Shown: positions 18,869 through 30,644 of the stretch, one piece after another
Layout: every line of letters begins with the position of its first letter
How positions within the stretch are numbered: the first letter of the stretch is position 1
From: Eriocheir sinensis
Taxonomy: Eukaryota > Arthropoda > Malacostraca > Decapoda > Varunidae
Length of the DNA stretch: 64,000 nucleotides
Direction of reading: 5' to 3'
Assembly (NCBI RefSeq): GCF_024679095.1
Contig: NC_066552.1
Coordinates: 12,435,027 to 12,499,026 of the forward strand
Notes under the pieces: model-generated
Databases searched by the model: none
What the model was told of the DNA's origin: nothing
The model's input: only the letters and a program-made list of their open reading frames with translations
Translations under genes and position numbers: made by a program

Positions 18869-19460
18869 CTACACTCTCTAGAAAGGAGAAGGTTGCGAGG
18901 AGACCTGATCGAAGTCTATAAATGGATGAAGGGCTTCAATAAAGGGGATGTCAATAGGGTTTTGGTTGTAAAATAACCAGATGGGACGTGTAGCAATGAT
19001 TTCAAATTAGATAAATTCAGATTCAACGAAGACATGGGCAAGAATTGGCTTACCAATAAAGTGGTGCATGAATGGAACAGGCTTGGCAGCCATTTTGTGG
19101 GTGCCAATACCATAGATACATTCAAGAAAAGGTTGGATAAACTCATGGATAGTGAGGTAAGGTGGGGTTGAGAGTACAAGAATAGAGTGGTTCGCCACTG
19201 GAACAGCCTCCCTGCAGAAGTGGTTAGCGCAGAGAGCATCAACTCATTCAAGAAACGCATTGATCGCCACTTTGCTGCATCGGGAGTGAACTGAACGTAT
19301 CCAAGAGTAGGTGCACAAGTGCTTTAATCCTCCCCTGCAAGCCACTCCTATGGCAAACGGATTGATTAAATCACTGAAAGGGAAAGCAGGCAGCCTAGTA
19401 ATGAGCCAACAGGCTTTCTGCTGCCTGCTAGTCCATGTTTGCATGTTTCCATGTTTCCTC
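18869..19460 (+). pseudogene. Two adjacent CR1-like LINE C-terminal/3'UTR fragments
   Basis: The first (18869-19168) reads [20 protein letters not shown], a stop, then NKVVHEWNRLGSHFVGANT and FKKRLDKLMD. The second (19172-19292) reads NRVVRHWNSLPAEVVSAES then FKKRIDRHFAASGVN-stop. Both are the C-terminal end of CR1-type RT proteins, from two subfamilies lying side by side. A 3'UTR follows with atgagccaacaggctttctg and catgtttccatgtttcct. Confidence 0.8.
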
Positions 19461-19615
19461 TTTCAACCACCTCCACGCCCTCTTCTTCCTCAACGTCCTC
19501 TTCTTTCTCCACGTTCTCGTTCTCGTCCTACTCCTCCTCCTCGTCCTCCTCCTCCTCCTCCTCCTCCTCCTCTTCCTCCTCTTCCAACTCCTCCTCCTCG
19601 TCCTTCTTTTTTCAG
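19461..19615. repeat. (TCC)n-rich pyrimidine tract at LINE 3' end
   Basis: Imperfect TCC/TTC triplets start directly after the CR1-like catgtttcc tail. The same arrangement occurs at 32097, 32870 (reverse) and 49940. Confidence 0.9.
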
Positions 19616-19818
19616 GGCAGTAGGGAGGCAGCGAGGGAAATAAATGTATTCATGACCCACTTGAAAGAAACAAATGAAGCGAATTCAGCGTTTCCACCAA
19701 ATTGTTCCTACACCGGCCAAACTCCCCTCTACTCTACTCTCTCTCTCTCTCTCTCTGGAGTGCTGCAAATCATGTATTTTTTTCTTTCGTAATGGAGAGT
19801 AATTTTTAAGGTCTTGCC

Positions 19819-19820
<2 letters not shown>

Positions 19821-19874
<54 letters not shown>
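19821..19874. repeat. (GA)n microsatellite
   Basis: About 27 GA units. Confidence 0.98.
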
Positions 19875-19877
<3 letters not shown>

Positions 19878-20143
19878 AAGGAGAATATTGATTGAAAGGT
19901 AGAAAGGAAAAACAGGAAAGGAGTGTGGGGAGACCAGGAGAGAAAGAGAGGGAAGGAACGAGGAAAGGAAGCAGAGGCATTCTAGTCTTCATCCACAGAC
20001 CGACTTGGCTGACGTCAGCCGATAGAGTCGGTATGTCCGTATCCTCCTCTTCATCGGGCGTCGCCCAAGGAGGTCTCTCCGCGGAGGGACAACTGAGCTT
20101 GACTTTGACGGGCTCTATGAAGCCCGTGTCCACACCACAGAGC
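19875..20143. other. No recognised feature
   Basis: Purine-rich at first, then a GC-richer segment of unknown origin leading directly into the jockey-like LINE. Confidence 0.35.
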
Positions 20144-20928
20144 CAGTATGGGTTCCGCAAGGGGCGTTCTACTGGCGATCTTGCTCTCTTAACTGATTCT
20201 TGGTCATCCTTTTTTAGCCGTTTCGGTGAAACCTTTCTCAGTTGCGCTAGACATATCGAAAGCCTTCGATAGAGTCTGGCACAAGTCTTTGTTTTCAAAA
20301 CTGCCCTGTTTCGGATTCTATCATTCTCTTTGTTCCTTTGTCTCCAGTTTCCTTTCCAGACGTTCTATCTCTACTGTGGTTGACGGTCACTGTTCTTCCC
20401 CTAAACCTATCAAGTGGTGTTCCACAGGGCTCTGTTCTATCACCCACTCTCTTCCTGTTATTCATCAATGATCTTCTTTCCATAACAAACTGTCCTATCC
20501 ACTCATACGCTGATGACTCCACTCTGCATTATTCAACTTCTTTCAACAGAAGACCCTCTCAATATGAATTACATGACTCCAGGCTGGAGGCTGCAGAACG
20601 CTTAACCTCAGACCTTACTATCATTTCCGATTGGGGTAAAAGGAACCTTGTGTCCTTCAATGCCTCAAAAACCCAATTTCTCCATCTATCAACTCGACAC
20701 AATCTTCCAAACACCTATCCCCTATTCTTCGACAACACTCAGCTGTCACCATCTTCAACACTAAACATCCTCGGTCTATCCTTAACTCAAAATCTTAACT
20801 GGAAACTTCACATCTCTCTCACTAAATCAGCTTCCTCGAGGTTGGACGTTCTGTATCGTCTCCGCCAGTTCTTCCCCCCACAGTTGCTATCCATACATAG
20901 GGCCTTGTCCGCCCTCGTATGGAGTATG

Positions 20929-20932
<4 letters not shown>
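20144..20932 (+). pseudogene. Jockey-like LINE reverse transcriptase fragment
   Basis: Motifs in order: QYGFRKGRSTGDLALLTDSW, then VALDISKAFDRVWHK (motif A, Asp present), GVPQGSVLSPTLFLLFINDL (motif B) and HSYADDSTLHYS (motif C, catalytic Asp pair at ~20507-20517), followed by the thumb. Small frameshifts near 20220-20240 and 20410 break the frame. It ends in a (TC)n tract at 20933 and lacks its 3' end, so it is a dead copy. Related copies lie at 25240, 36861, 40211, 51575 and 62759. Confidence 0.88.
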
Positions 20933-20996
<64 letters not shown>

Positions 20997-21036
20997 CCCC
21001 CCCCCCCCCGTGTGTGAGTGTTTGTCATCATAATTC

Positions 21037-21101
<65 letters not shown>

Positions 21102-21235
21102 ATATATATAATTTTCAGCATGTAACTATTTCTACTTCTTTTCCTTCTCCTCCCCTTATTTCCCTTTCCCTTTCTCACATTATTTCTCTTCCTCCTCCTC
21201 CTCCTCCTCCTCCTCCTCCTCCTCCTCCTCCTCTT
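20933..21235. repeat. (TC)n, (C)n, (TA)n and (TCC)n microsatellite cluster
   Basis: TC 20933-20995, a C run to 21009, TA 21040-21098 and TCC 21190-21233, separated by short unique stretches. Confidence 0.95.
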
Positions 21236-21410
21236 TCTCTTCCTTGTCCTTCCCTGACACATTCCCCAACAAAACTCTTCTCCTTTTCTTTACTCCCTTC
21301 ATAAATTCTTCCCTCCTGTAATTCTCCGCAAGCTCTCTCTTCTCTCCTCCACTCGACCCCTTGGCGTGAAATAAAAGCAATTTTAGTGCGTGCGAAATCC
21401 TCCTGCCCTT

Positions 21411-21454
<44 letters not shown>
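21411..21454. repeat. (TG)n microsatellite
   Basis: About 22 TG units. Just downstream (21497-21545) the frame VFVEGKRPAGWPKRTW resembles the extreme C-terminus of endonuclease-RT LINE proteins; that assignment is tentative. Confidence 0.9.
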
Positions 21455-21457
<3 letters not shown>

Positions 21458-21649
21458 GGGTACTCTACTGCGTTTCCCTTTGTATAATCTACCGAAAGGT
21501 GTTCGTAGAAGGGAAGAGACCAGCTGGATGGCCGAAGAGGACCTGGTGTTATGCTCCGATATACTCACGTGATCAGAATACTCCGTGCATCTCAAGACAC
21601 TATTTCCACACTTTTCTCCTCCCACTTTCCCCGCCCACGCCCCTCCGTG

Positions 21650-21937
21650 GAGCAATGGGGAGCGCAGGATTAACTTTTCACTCTTTTCTCCCTTGGTCAA
21701 CGTGTCTGACTACGACTCCACGGGCCCGGGTTCGAATCCAGACCGGGCAATCGGCGTGCAGCCCACCCAACTGTTCATCCTCCCTTTCGGCTGGTCGTTA
21801 AAAGGATACCTGGAGGAACCCGGGGAAGGTAAACTGAGGCAATCCCTAATTTCACAATGGCCCGTGTCCCGGTTAGTATTTTTTTACCCACCACCGGCTC
21901 AAAGAGGAAACGGCACCGTAGCCAGGCAGAGCTATAG
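21650..21937 (+). mobile_element. tRNA-derived SINE (type F)
   Basis: The A-box-like tggtcaacgtg is near 21693 and the B box gggttcgaatcc near 21728. The non-tRNA body ends at the palindrome starting at 21938. Confidence 0.65.
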
Positions 21938-22174
21938 GGCCAGTCTTACAGTCCAGTCCAGCACGTTTGTAAGCTCCCCAACCAAACACAAAACACGACG
22001 GAAGTTCCTTGTATAGTTTTTTTTTTTTTTTTTTTTACAGCAGAGGAGTCAGTTCAAGGGCATAAAAAAAAGATAACAAATGTGAAAAAAAAACACTATA
22101 CAAGGAATTTTCGTCATGTTTTGTGTTTGGTTGGGGAGCTTACAAACGTGCTGTACTGGACTGTAAGACTGGCC
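21938..22174. repeat. Palindrome with 79-bp arms and a LINE-tail loop
   Basis: The left arm 21938-22016 and right arm 22096-22174 are reverse complements, with 4 mismatches in 79 counted by eye. The 79-nt loop starts with a T run and reads tttacagcagaggagtcag...caagggcat. This is the antisense 3' end of the jockey-like LINE family seen complete at 25240 and 41220. Confidence 0.92.
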
Positions 22175-22440
22175 CCATCCACCTTTACCTTTTCCCACGC
22201 CAGCGGGTCGTGCATCCTTGTTTACTTGTGCATCTTGGGATATTTCTTGTCCTAATCCTCTATCCCTCCACTCCTACAATCTTCTAAAATCTAAAGCTAT
22301 TATCTCGTCGTCTTTCTACTTCTCTGTCATCGCTTTCACTTTCATTTTCTCTTCCTCGGCGTCTCAGGCGTTGTGGGCCGTTGAACAGGCGGCTTATAGT
22401 GTCCGCACTCCTCCCTCTGCGAGTCTACCTGGTTCGCCTC
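22175..22440. other. No recognised feature
   Basis: An open frame here runs into a translated (ATA)n tract and shows no domain. Confidence 0.35.
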
Positions 22441-22441
22441 T

Positions 22442-22497
<56 letters not shown>

Positions 22498-22508
22498 TAA
22501 TAATAATG

Positions 22509-22572
<64 letters not shown>

Positions 22573-22616
22573 TAATAATGATAATAATAATGATAATAAT
22601 AATAATAATAACAATA
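22441..22616. repeat. (TAA)n microsatellite with TGA interruptions
   Basis: About 170 nt of TAA triplets, interrupted by a few single-base variants. Confidence 0.97.
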
Positions 22617-22852
22617 GAAATACACTTCCCTCAGCTGCCCGTTCCTTCCCCCCTCCATATCAGCTCCTGCTCAAGGTATGCAAACATGATCATATGGAAT
22701 GGTTACAAGATCGAGGATGTGAATGTAACACTTACGGGTCCTCCGCAGAGCCCATGCCCCTCTCTGTCTGGTGCGGCGGGCGTCGTCGTGTGTCGCAGCG
22801 CTGAAAAGGAAATAAATACACTGATACAAAACAACTCTAAAGTGCTGCCACA

Positions 22853-22853
<1 letters not shown>

Positions 22854-22937
<84 letters not shown>

Positions 22938-23094
22938 TTTAAACTGACGATTCTATAGTTACACAACAGATTTGTATTTCTCTCTCTCTCTCTCTCTCTC
23001 TTAGAAAGAAGAAATTAAAATATGGTAACGACAAATAAATGCTGCTGTCAATACCGACTTACATATTTGACTCTTAAAAACCTTCAATCCAGTT

Positions 23095-23153
<59 letters not shown>
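22854..23153. repeat. (TC)n, T run, (TC)n and (CA)n microsatellites
   Basis: TC 22854-22929 followed by a T run, TC 22979-23002 and CA 23098-23153. There is short unique sequence between them. Confidence 0.96.
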
Positions 23154-23154
<1 letters not shown>

Positions 23155-23259
23155 GATACGCACATAAACACAATAACTTTAAGACACTGCGAAGGAAGAA
23201 ACATGCGATAGGGTCGATAACTGAACATGAACAGAACTTTGGGAGTTTTTGGGCCGTAT

Positions 23260-23500
23260 TCTTAACCCTTTCGGTGTCCAAGCGCACATATTTCGCTAGG
23301 CTTTCGTAGGAGTTTTGGGGATTTCTAGCGGTGGTTTTATGACTCTGATTGTAGTTTGACCATAATTCTGTACCATGAAGCCCCGAGAAAATCATTCGAA
23401 CCAGACAAATCTCCTATTTGGCCTTAGGAAGTAGTTGATGTAAGGAGGAGTGGAAGCCTCTGACAGTCCTAGGTCGGTAGTACCTACGACCCAAAGCAAT
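23260..23500 (+). repeat. Unclassified ~200-bp dispersed repeat, copy 1
   Basis: Shared blocks with other copies: aggctttcgtaggagtttt, then tttctagcggtggttttatgac, tagtttgacc, accatga and gaagtagttgatgt. The same order of blocks is found at 43020, 43690, 43925, 44850, 45415 and 54820. There is no coding frame, tRNA box or poly(A) tail. Confidence 0.7.
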
Positions 23501-23580
23501 TAAGAAGGGACGGCAGGAGTTAACGGGTGGGGAAAGTGAATGCAGCAGCGCCTGCCGTGGTAAAAGTTAAACTATTGGGG

Positions 23581-23619
<39 letters not shown>

Positions 23620-23824
23620 GCGGAGAGTTTAATTGTGTTAGTTGTTGTAAAAAGGGAATGGCAAGCGTTCTGGGGACCCAAGGCAGGGGGAAGGCTGAGA
23701 ATAATGAGAAATTTACATAGATTTATATAGATGTTCAGACCACACACCCTATTGGGCAGGCGAGGTGGTGTGTTCTTAAACCTTAGTGAATCTATAGGCG
23801 AAGACGTAAAAAAAAATTACCTAC

Positions 23825-23903
<79 letters not shown>

Positions 23904-24364
23904 AAGGAAAAACATATAAAGGGAGAAAAATATCTTAAAAACCCTCTTATGAAATGAATGGCGATCGTGGTAGTCTTTTAAAATCTTTCTTCAGGGATCA
24001 GTTAGGAGGGAGAACAGCTGCACCGCCTCAGAGAAATAAAATACAGCGGAAGTTGGTAAATATTAAAACCACACACAAGTCTCTTCCACACTGAGTTAGG
24101 CTGCTACTAAGGAGAAAAAAAAGTGGAAGTGGAATGGGAAAGACATGAAGAGAAGGGGAAGGAATGAAAGGTGATGATAAACGAAGGGAGGGAGGGGTAG
24201 GGTAGGGTAGGGAGGGTAGCTTCGTGGGTCATGTTTCTTAAAGGCCCTTCTTAGCGCATTAATGAGAAAAAAATCATCGCTTTCGCACGCAAATTCATAA
24301 TATGTATCAACGCATTTGTGATCAGTTTATGCATCATCTATTTTTGGGGGTTTATATCATGGCA
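23501..24364. other. Low-complexity region with two (GA)n tracts
   Basis: (GA)n at 23587-23614 and 23827-23899. The rest is purine-rich with no gene recognised. Confidence 0.6.
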
Positions 24365-24817
24365 AAAATGTGGCCCGTCGCTGCTACACGGTAAAGCCAC
24401 AAATGTGGCCCGTCGCTGCTACACGGTAAAGCCACAAATTTGGCCCGTCGCTGCTACACGGTAAAGCCACAAATTTGGCCCGTCGCTGCTACACGGTAAA
24501 GCCACAAATTTGGCCCGTCGCTGCTACACGGTAAAGCCACAAATTTGGCCCGTCGCTGCTACACGGTAAAGCCACAAATTTGGCCCGTCGCTGCTACACG
24601 GTAAAGCCACAAATTTGGCCCGTCGCTGCTACACGGTAAAGCCACAAATTTGGCCCGTCGCTGCTACACGGTAAAGCCACAAAAGCCACAAATTTGGCCC
24701 GTCGCTGCTACACGGTAAAGCCACAAATTTGGCCCGTCGCTGCTACACGGTAAAGCCACAAATTTGGCCCGTCGCTGCTACACGGTAAAGCCACAAATTT
24801 GGCCCGTCGCTGCTACC
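24365..24817. repeat. 35-bp minisatellite, ~12.7 copies
   Basis: The unit is aaatttggcccgtcgctgct followed by acacggtaaagccac. Copies are almost identical. Differences are aaatgtgg in the first two, an 8-bp duplication aaagccac at about 24680, and a last copy ending ctaccggg. Confidence 0.97.
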
Positions 24818-25239
24818 GGGTTTAAGGGATGGGTGGAGAATGGGAAGAGGGAGGAAAAGCAAACGAGGACAAAGCAGGGGACGATTGATTGGCAGAAGGA
24901 CGAGTGACGACGTTCTCGGCTCCCACAAGAAATATTTCCCATTGCCACAAAGGAGATTAATCGGGTTCTTATGTGTCTCTATCCAAGTTCATGGTGCAAA
25001 AGGCTCTACTACTACTACTGCTACAACTTCTACTGCTGCTGCTTATGCTACTAGTATTACACCAACACCACACATTGTTACTCAAGTCGCAGAACACGAA
25101 CACAAATATTAAGAGATGAAAAGAAAAAGAAGAGGAAGAAGAAAAAGGAGAAGAAGAAGAAGAAGAAGAAGGAAAAGAAGACGAAGAAAAAGAATAAAAG
25201 AAGAAAATAGAAGAAAGAAATAGTAGGCTACGAACGCAT
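24818..25239. other. Purine-rich, (CTA)n and (GAA)n-type sequence
   Basis: Imperfect triplet repeats with no gene. Confidence 0.5.
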
Positions 25240-26922
25240 TTTTTTTTTTTTTTTTTTTACAGCAAAGGAGACAGCTCAAGGGCACAAAAAAAGTAAACAT
25301 TAATAAAAAAAAAAGCCCGCTGCTCCTAAAAAGAATCCAAAGAGGTGGCCGAAAGATAGGTCAGGTTCGGGAGAGGTGTCCTGGTGCCCTCCTCTTGAAA
25401 GAGTTCAAGTCGTAGGCAGGAGGAAATACAGATGAAGGAAGGTTGTTCCAGAGTTTACCAGCGTGAGGGATGAAAGAGTGAAGATGCTGGTTAACTCTTG
25501 CATAAGGGGTTTGGACAGTATAGGGATGAGCATGAGCGTGGAAATATCGATAGAAGATAGAAAGAGAGGCAACATTGCGGCGGAATTTAAGAGGTAGAAG
25601 ACTATCAGTATGAGGAGGAGAATTGATGAGACGAAGAGACTTTGTCTCCACTCTCTCCAAAAGGACTGTGTGTGGAGTCCCCCACACATGAGATGCATAC
25701 AAGGCCTGTATATGGACAGCAACTGTGCAGGGGAGAAGAACTGGCGGAGACGGTACAGAACGCCCAGCCTCGAGGAAGCTGATTTAGTAAGAGATGAGAT
25801 ATGAAGTTTCCAGTTGAGATTTTGAGTTAAGGATAGACCGAGGATGTTTAGTGTTGAGGAAGGTGATAGCTTGGTTTTGTAAAAGATTAGGGTTTAGTTG
25901 TTTGGAAGTTTGTGTCGATTGGATAGGTGGAGTATCTGTGTTTTTGAGGCGTTGAAGTACACGAGGTTCTTCTTGCCCCAATCGGAAATAATAGTAAGGT
26001 CTGAGGAGCCTTGAGTCGTTAAGTTCCTGAAGGTGGGACTTCTATTAAAGGAAGTTGAGTAATGCAGAGTGGAATCATCGGCGGAGGAATGGATAGGACA
26101 GTTCGTTTTGGAAAGAAGATCATCAATGAACAACAGAAAAACAGAACCCTGTGGGACACCACTGTTAATAGATTTAGGGAAGAACAGTGACCGTCTACCA
26201 CGGCAGAAATAGAACGGTCAGAAAGGAAACTGGAGATAAAGGTACAGAGAGAAGGATAGAAACCGTAGGAGGAAGATTTGTGCCAGACCCTATCAAAAGC
26301 TTTTGATATGTCCAGCGCAATAGCAAAAGTTTCACCGAGAGGATGACCAAGAGTCAGTTAAGAAGGCTAGGAGATCACCAGTAGAACGCCCCTTGCGGAA
26401 CCCATACTGGCGATCAGATAGAAGGTCAGAAGTGGAAAGGTGCTTTTGAATCTTACGGTTAAGGATTGATTCAAAAGCTTTAGATAGACAAGAAAGTAAA
26501 GCAATAGGACGGTAGTTTGAGGGATTGGGCGGTCACCCTTCTTAGGTACAGGCTGTGAAGGCATACTTCCAGCAAGAAGGAAAGGTAGATGTTGACAGGC
26601 AGAGGCGAAAGAGTTTGACCAGGCAGGGTGACAGCACGGAGGCACAGTTTTTAAGGACAATAGGAGGCACTCCATCAGGTCCATAAGCCTTCTGAGGATT
26701 GAGGCCAGAGAGGGCATAGAAAACATCATTTTGAAGAATCTTTATAACAGGCATAAAGGAGTCAGAGGGGGGATGAGTAGGAGGACTATGCCCAGAATCG
26801 TCCAGAGTGGAGTTTTTAGAAAAAGTTTGAGAGAAGAGTTCAGCCTTAGAAAGCAAAATGCTGATGTTCACTTGCTGCTTTGAGTTCGAGGACACTTGTG
26901 GACTCTTTAATCTGAGCTTGAT

Positions 26923-26925
<3 letters not shown>
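25240..26925 (-). pseudogene. Jockey-like LINE, RT to 3' end, antisense
   Basis: This is the longest copy of the family here. Read on minus from 26925 it gives KAELFSQTFSKNSTLDDSG, LNPQKAYGPDGVPPIVLKN (start of the RT domain) and VKLFRLCLSTSTFPSCWK. Motifs A and B, then HSSADDSTLHYS (motif C with Ser in place of the usual Tyr), the thumb, YASHVWG and the C-terminal RVNQHLHSFIPHAGKLWN follow. The 3'UTR has a gcgggcttttttt block and a poly(A), seen as a T run at 25240-25258. Several frameshifts inactivate it. Confidence 0.9.
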
Positions 26926-26955
<30 letters not shown>

Positions 26956-27435
26956 TAATCTTGAGATCACTAAACGTAACAACTGCTCCTTTCTTCCTTC
27001 CCTCCCTCGACGCAAGGACATATCACCAATACACTGCGCCAGGAAAAGATGACAGATCGCCCGAGTTTCACATGGGAGGCAAGAAGCGAAGGAAGAAGGG
27101 AGGAAGGAAGCCAAGTTGAAAAGTTAAAACAAATTTGAGGAAGGTATGAAATAAAGGCCATTACTCTTCCTTGCTAGCGGCTACTAAGGAAGGAGAAGTG
27201 GAACTCGAATGGAAAGGACGCGAAGAAAAGGGAACGGACTAAAAAAGGTTATGATAAACGAACGAAGGAATGGAGCTTGGATGCGTATATGAAGGGATGG
27301 ATGGAGGGAAGGAAGAAGGGGGAAGAGCAGACGAGGATTGCAGACAGAGCAGTGAACGAGTCGACTGTTGGGAGCGGGACGAGGAATGACAAAGGCTGGG
27401 CAAAGAGTTATTATGACTTATTATTATTATTATTT

Positions 27436-27469
<34 letters not shown>

Positions 27470-27588
27470 TATTGCTATTACCATTATTGTTGTCATACTT
27501 CTTGTTGATATAACTCTCTAATTTGAAGAGGGAAAAGTATAATGATGATGATAAGGAGGAGGTGGAAGAGGAGGAGGAATAATAGCAA

Positions 27589-27620
<32 letters not shown>

Positions 27621-28494
27621 TGTTAGGAGAAAAGGACTGTGAGTGCAAACCAGCGACGGTAAAGCAAATTATAGCCTCGCTGCTGCCCGGTGTAGGAGCA
27701 GGAGGAAGAGGAGGAGAGAAGAAAAAGGTTAACGAGAGAGAAGAATGAGGAGAAAGAATGAAAGAAAGGAAGAAAGAGTAGGAGGAGAAAGAGGTGGAGG
27801 ATGAGGAGCAGTAGGACAGTGAGGAATAAAGAGGAATAGAGAGAAAAGAATGATGATGCAGAGATGGAGGAAGAGAAAAAAGAGAATATAGGGAGGGAGA
27901 GAAAGAGTCAGAAAAGAAAGAAGAGGAGAAGGAGGAAGACGAACAGAACTGGAGGATGAGAAGTAGGAAAAAGGCAAATAACGAGAAGAAAGAGATGTAA
28001 TAATTGAAAAGGGGGAGAAAGAGAAGGCAGAAAAAATGAGCCAGAAAAGAAAGACGACGACGAAGATGATGCGGAAGAGGAGGAGGAGCTCGATAAGGAG
28101 GAGGAAGACGAGGAGAGACATGAAGTGGAATAAGTAAAAGACGGAAAGGAAGCAATGGGACACAAGATGCAGTAATGAATTTGAAACCGAGGGAGGAGGA
28201 GGAGGAGGAGGAGGAAACTGGAGAGGAAGGAGGAGACGAGAAAACTGAATTATACACCACAGGGAAAAGACCAAACTATTAAATTATGGAACACGGAAGA
28301 AGGGAGGAAAGTGATGAAGGAGAAGAGGAAGGAAGGACGCTGACATGAGATAGGTGGACAGATAGATAGAGATAGACATGGGTAAATAGAAAGAGAGAGA
28401 GAACCACCATCGAGATAAATTAATAGATACAGATGGATAAATCAATATGAAGAGCGACAGACAGATCGACATACATATAGATTCATAGAGCAAG

Positions 28495-28526
<32 letters not shown>

Positions 28527-29849
28527 TGGTGGTATGACTTAACACCTGTATCCGCTGATTAGCCAGGTATTATGTTATCTTATATATTATGAAATGGTTT
28601 GTGTGGGGGGTGATTTTTCTCATTTTTCTCGCTTGGGGGGACCATTCAGAAACATGATCCCCGCTGCTGCCGGGTTAAGGAGGCAAGAAAGGAGGAGTCT
28701 AAAGAGGGCGATGGGAGGAATGGAAGGGAGGAAGTGATTTTAAAAAGAGAGGGGGAAAAAAGAATGGAAGGAGGGAAAGAGGGAGGAATGGAAAAGTAAG
28801 AGAGGGAAGGGGAGAGGGAAAGGAGCTGATGCATTAGGGAGAGATCTAAGGAGGGAGGAGGCGAAAAACGAAGGGAAAAATGGGATGAGGTAAGAAGGGA
28901 AGGATGGTTAAAGGGAGGAGAGAGATTATTGTAGGAAGCAAGAAGGAAGAAGAGGGAAGGGGAAAGTGAAAGAGGAGGGAGAAATGGAGGAAAAAAAAAG
29001 GAGGGAGAGGAAGAAGGGAGGAAAGAGAACTAAAAAAGGGAGATAGAAATCGAGAGAGAAAAGAAAGGAGGAAGAGAAAGAAGGGAGGAAAGAGGGAGGG
29101 AAAAATCAAGAGAGGAGAGAGAGTAAGAAAGAGGAACTGAAGGAGAAAGTGAGAAATCAAGAGGAAAGAAGGGAGGGAGAAGGAGAAGGGAAGAAGGAGG
29201 AAATGAAAAAGGGAAAAGAGAGAGAGAAGTAAGAAGGGAGGAGAGGAAGGAGAGGAGGGACTGAAAATGGGAGGGAAAAAGGGAGAGAGGAAAGGACTGA
29301 GCGGGGAGGGATAAGGTGGAAGGGAGATAAAAATGGAATAGGTTAGCAAGTTTCCTCTCATTTTTCTTTCTCATTTTTAGTCTCTCGTTCATACCTGTCT
29401 CTTCTCGACCCCCGCTTTCCTCTCTCTCATCTCTTTATCTCCTCCCTTCCAATCTTATCTTTGTCTCTCTCACGCTCTCGTTTTGCTCCCCTCTCTTGTT
29501 CCTTCCCTTTCTTTACTCTCCCTTCCTCTTCCTCCCTCCCTACCGTGTCTTCCCTTCTCCCTTCTTTTACTTCATGTTCCTGTTCCCCCCCTTTCCTTAC
29601 CCTCTCTTTCTCTTTATACATTCTCTCCCTCCCTACCTTCTCTTCCCTTTTCTCTTCCTTCACCTCCTCATGTTCGTCAATTTCCTTACACTTCCTTCCT
29701 CTTAATTTTCCTTTCTCCTCCTAGTCTTCCTTTTCCATCCTTCTCTCCCTCCCTCCTTCCCTTCATCTCCTCTTCGCACCGACGACCCACCAGGGATGAA
29801 TTGTCTCTCGTGAAGATGACAAACACGACGTCACAAACTACTTAGGAGA

Positions 29850-29850
<1 letters not shown>
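26926..29850. other. Strand-biased purine-rich low-complexity region
   Basis: About 3 kb, mainly G/A on the plus strand and turning C/T after ~29350. It includes (CA)n 26929-26953, (ATT)n 27419-27480, (GA)n 27594-27619 and 28492-28520. Long minus-strand frames are artefacts rich in Ser, Leu, Phe and Pro. Short cgctgctgcccgg-like motifs at 27677 and 28661 recall the 35-bp minisatellite. Confidence 0.6.

Positions 29851-30644
<794 letters not shown>

Noticed and set aside
24365..24817. CRISPR-like array
   Set aside because: Units are contiguous with no unique spacers, and the context is eukaryotic.
27493..29392. Long minus-strand Ser/Leu/Phe/Pro frames
   Set aside because: Strand-biased purine-rich DNA; overlapping frames are equally open.
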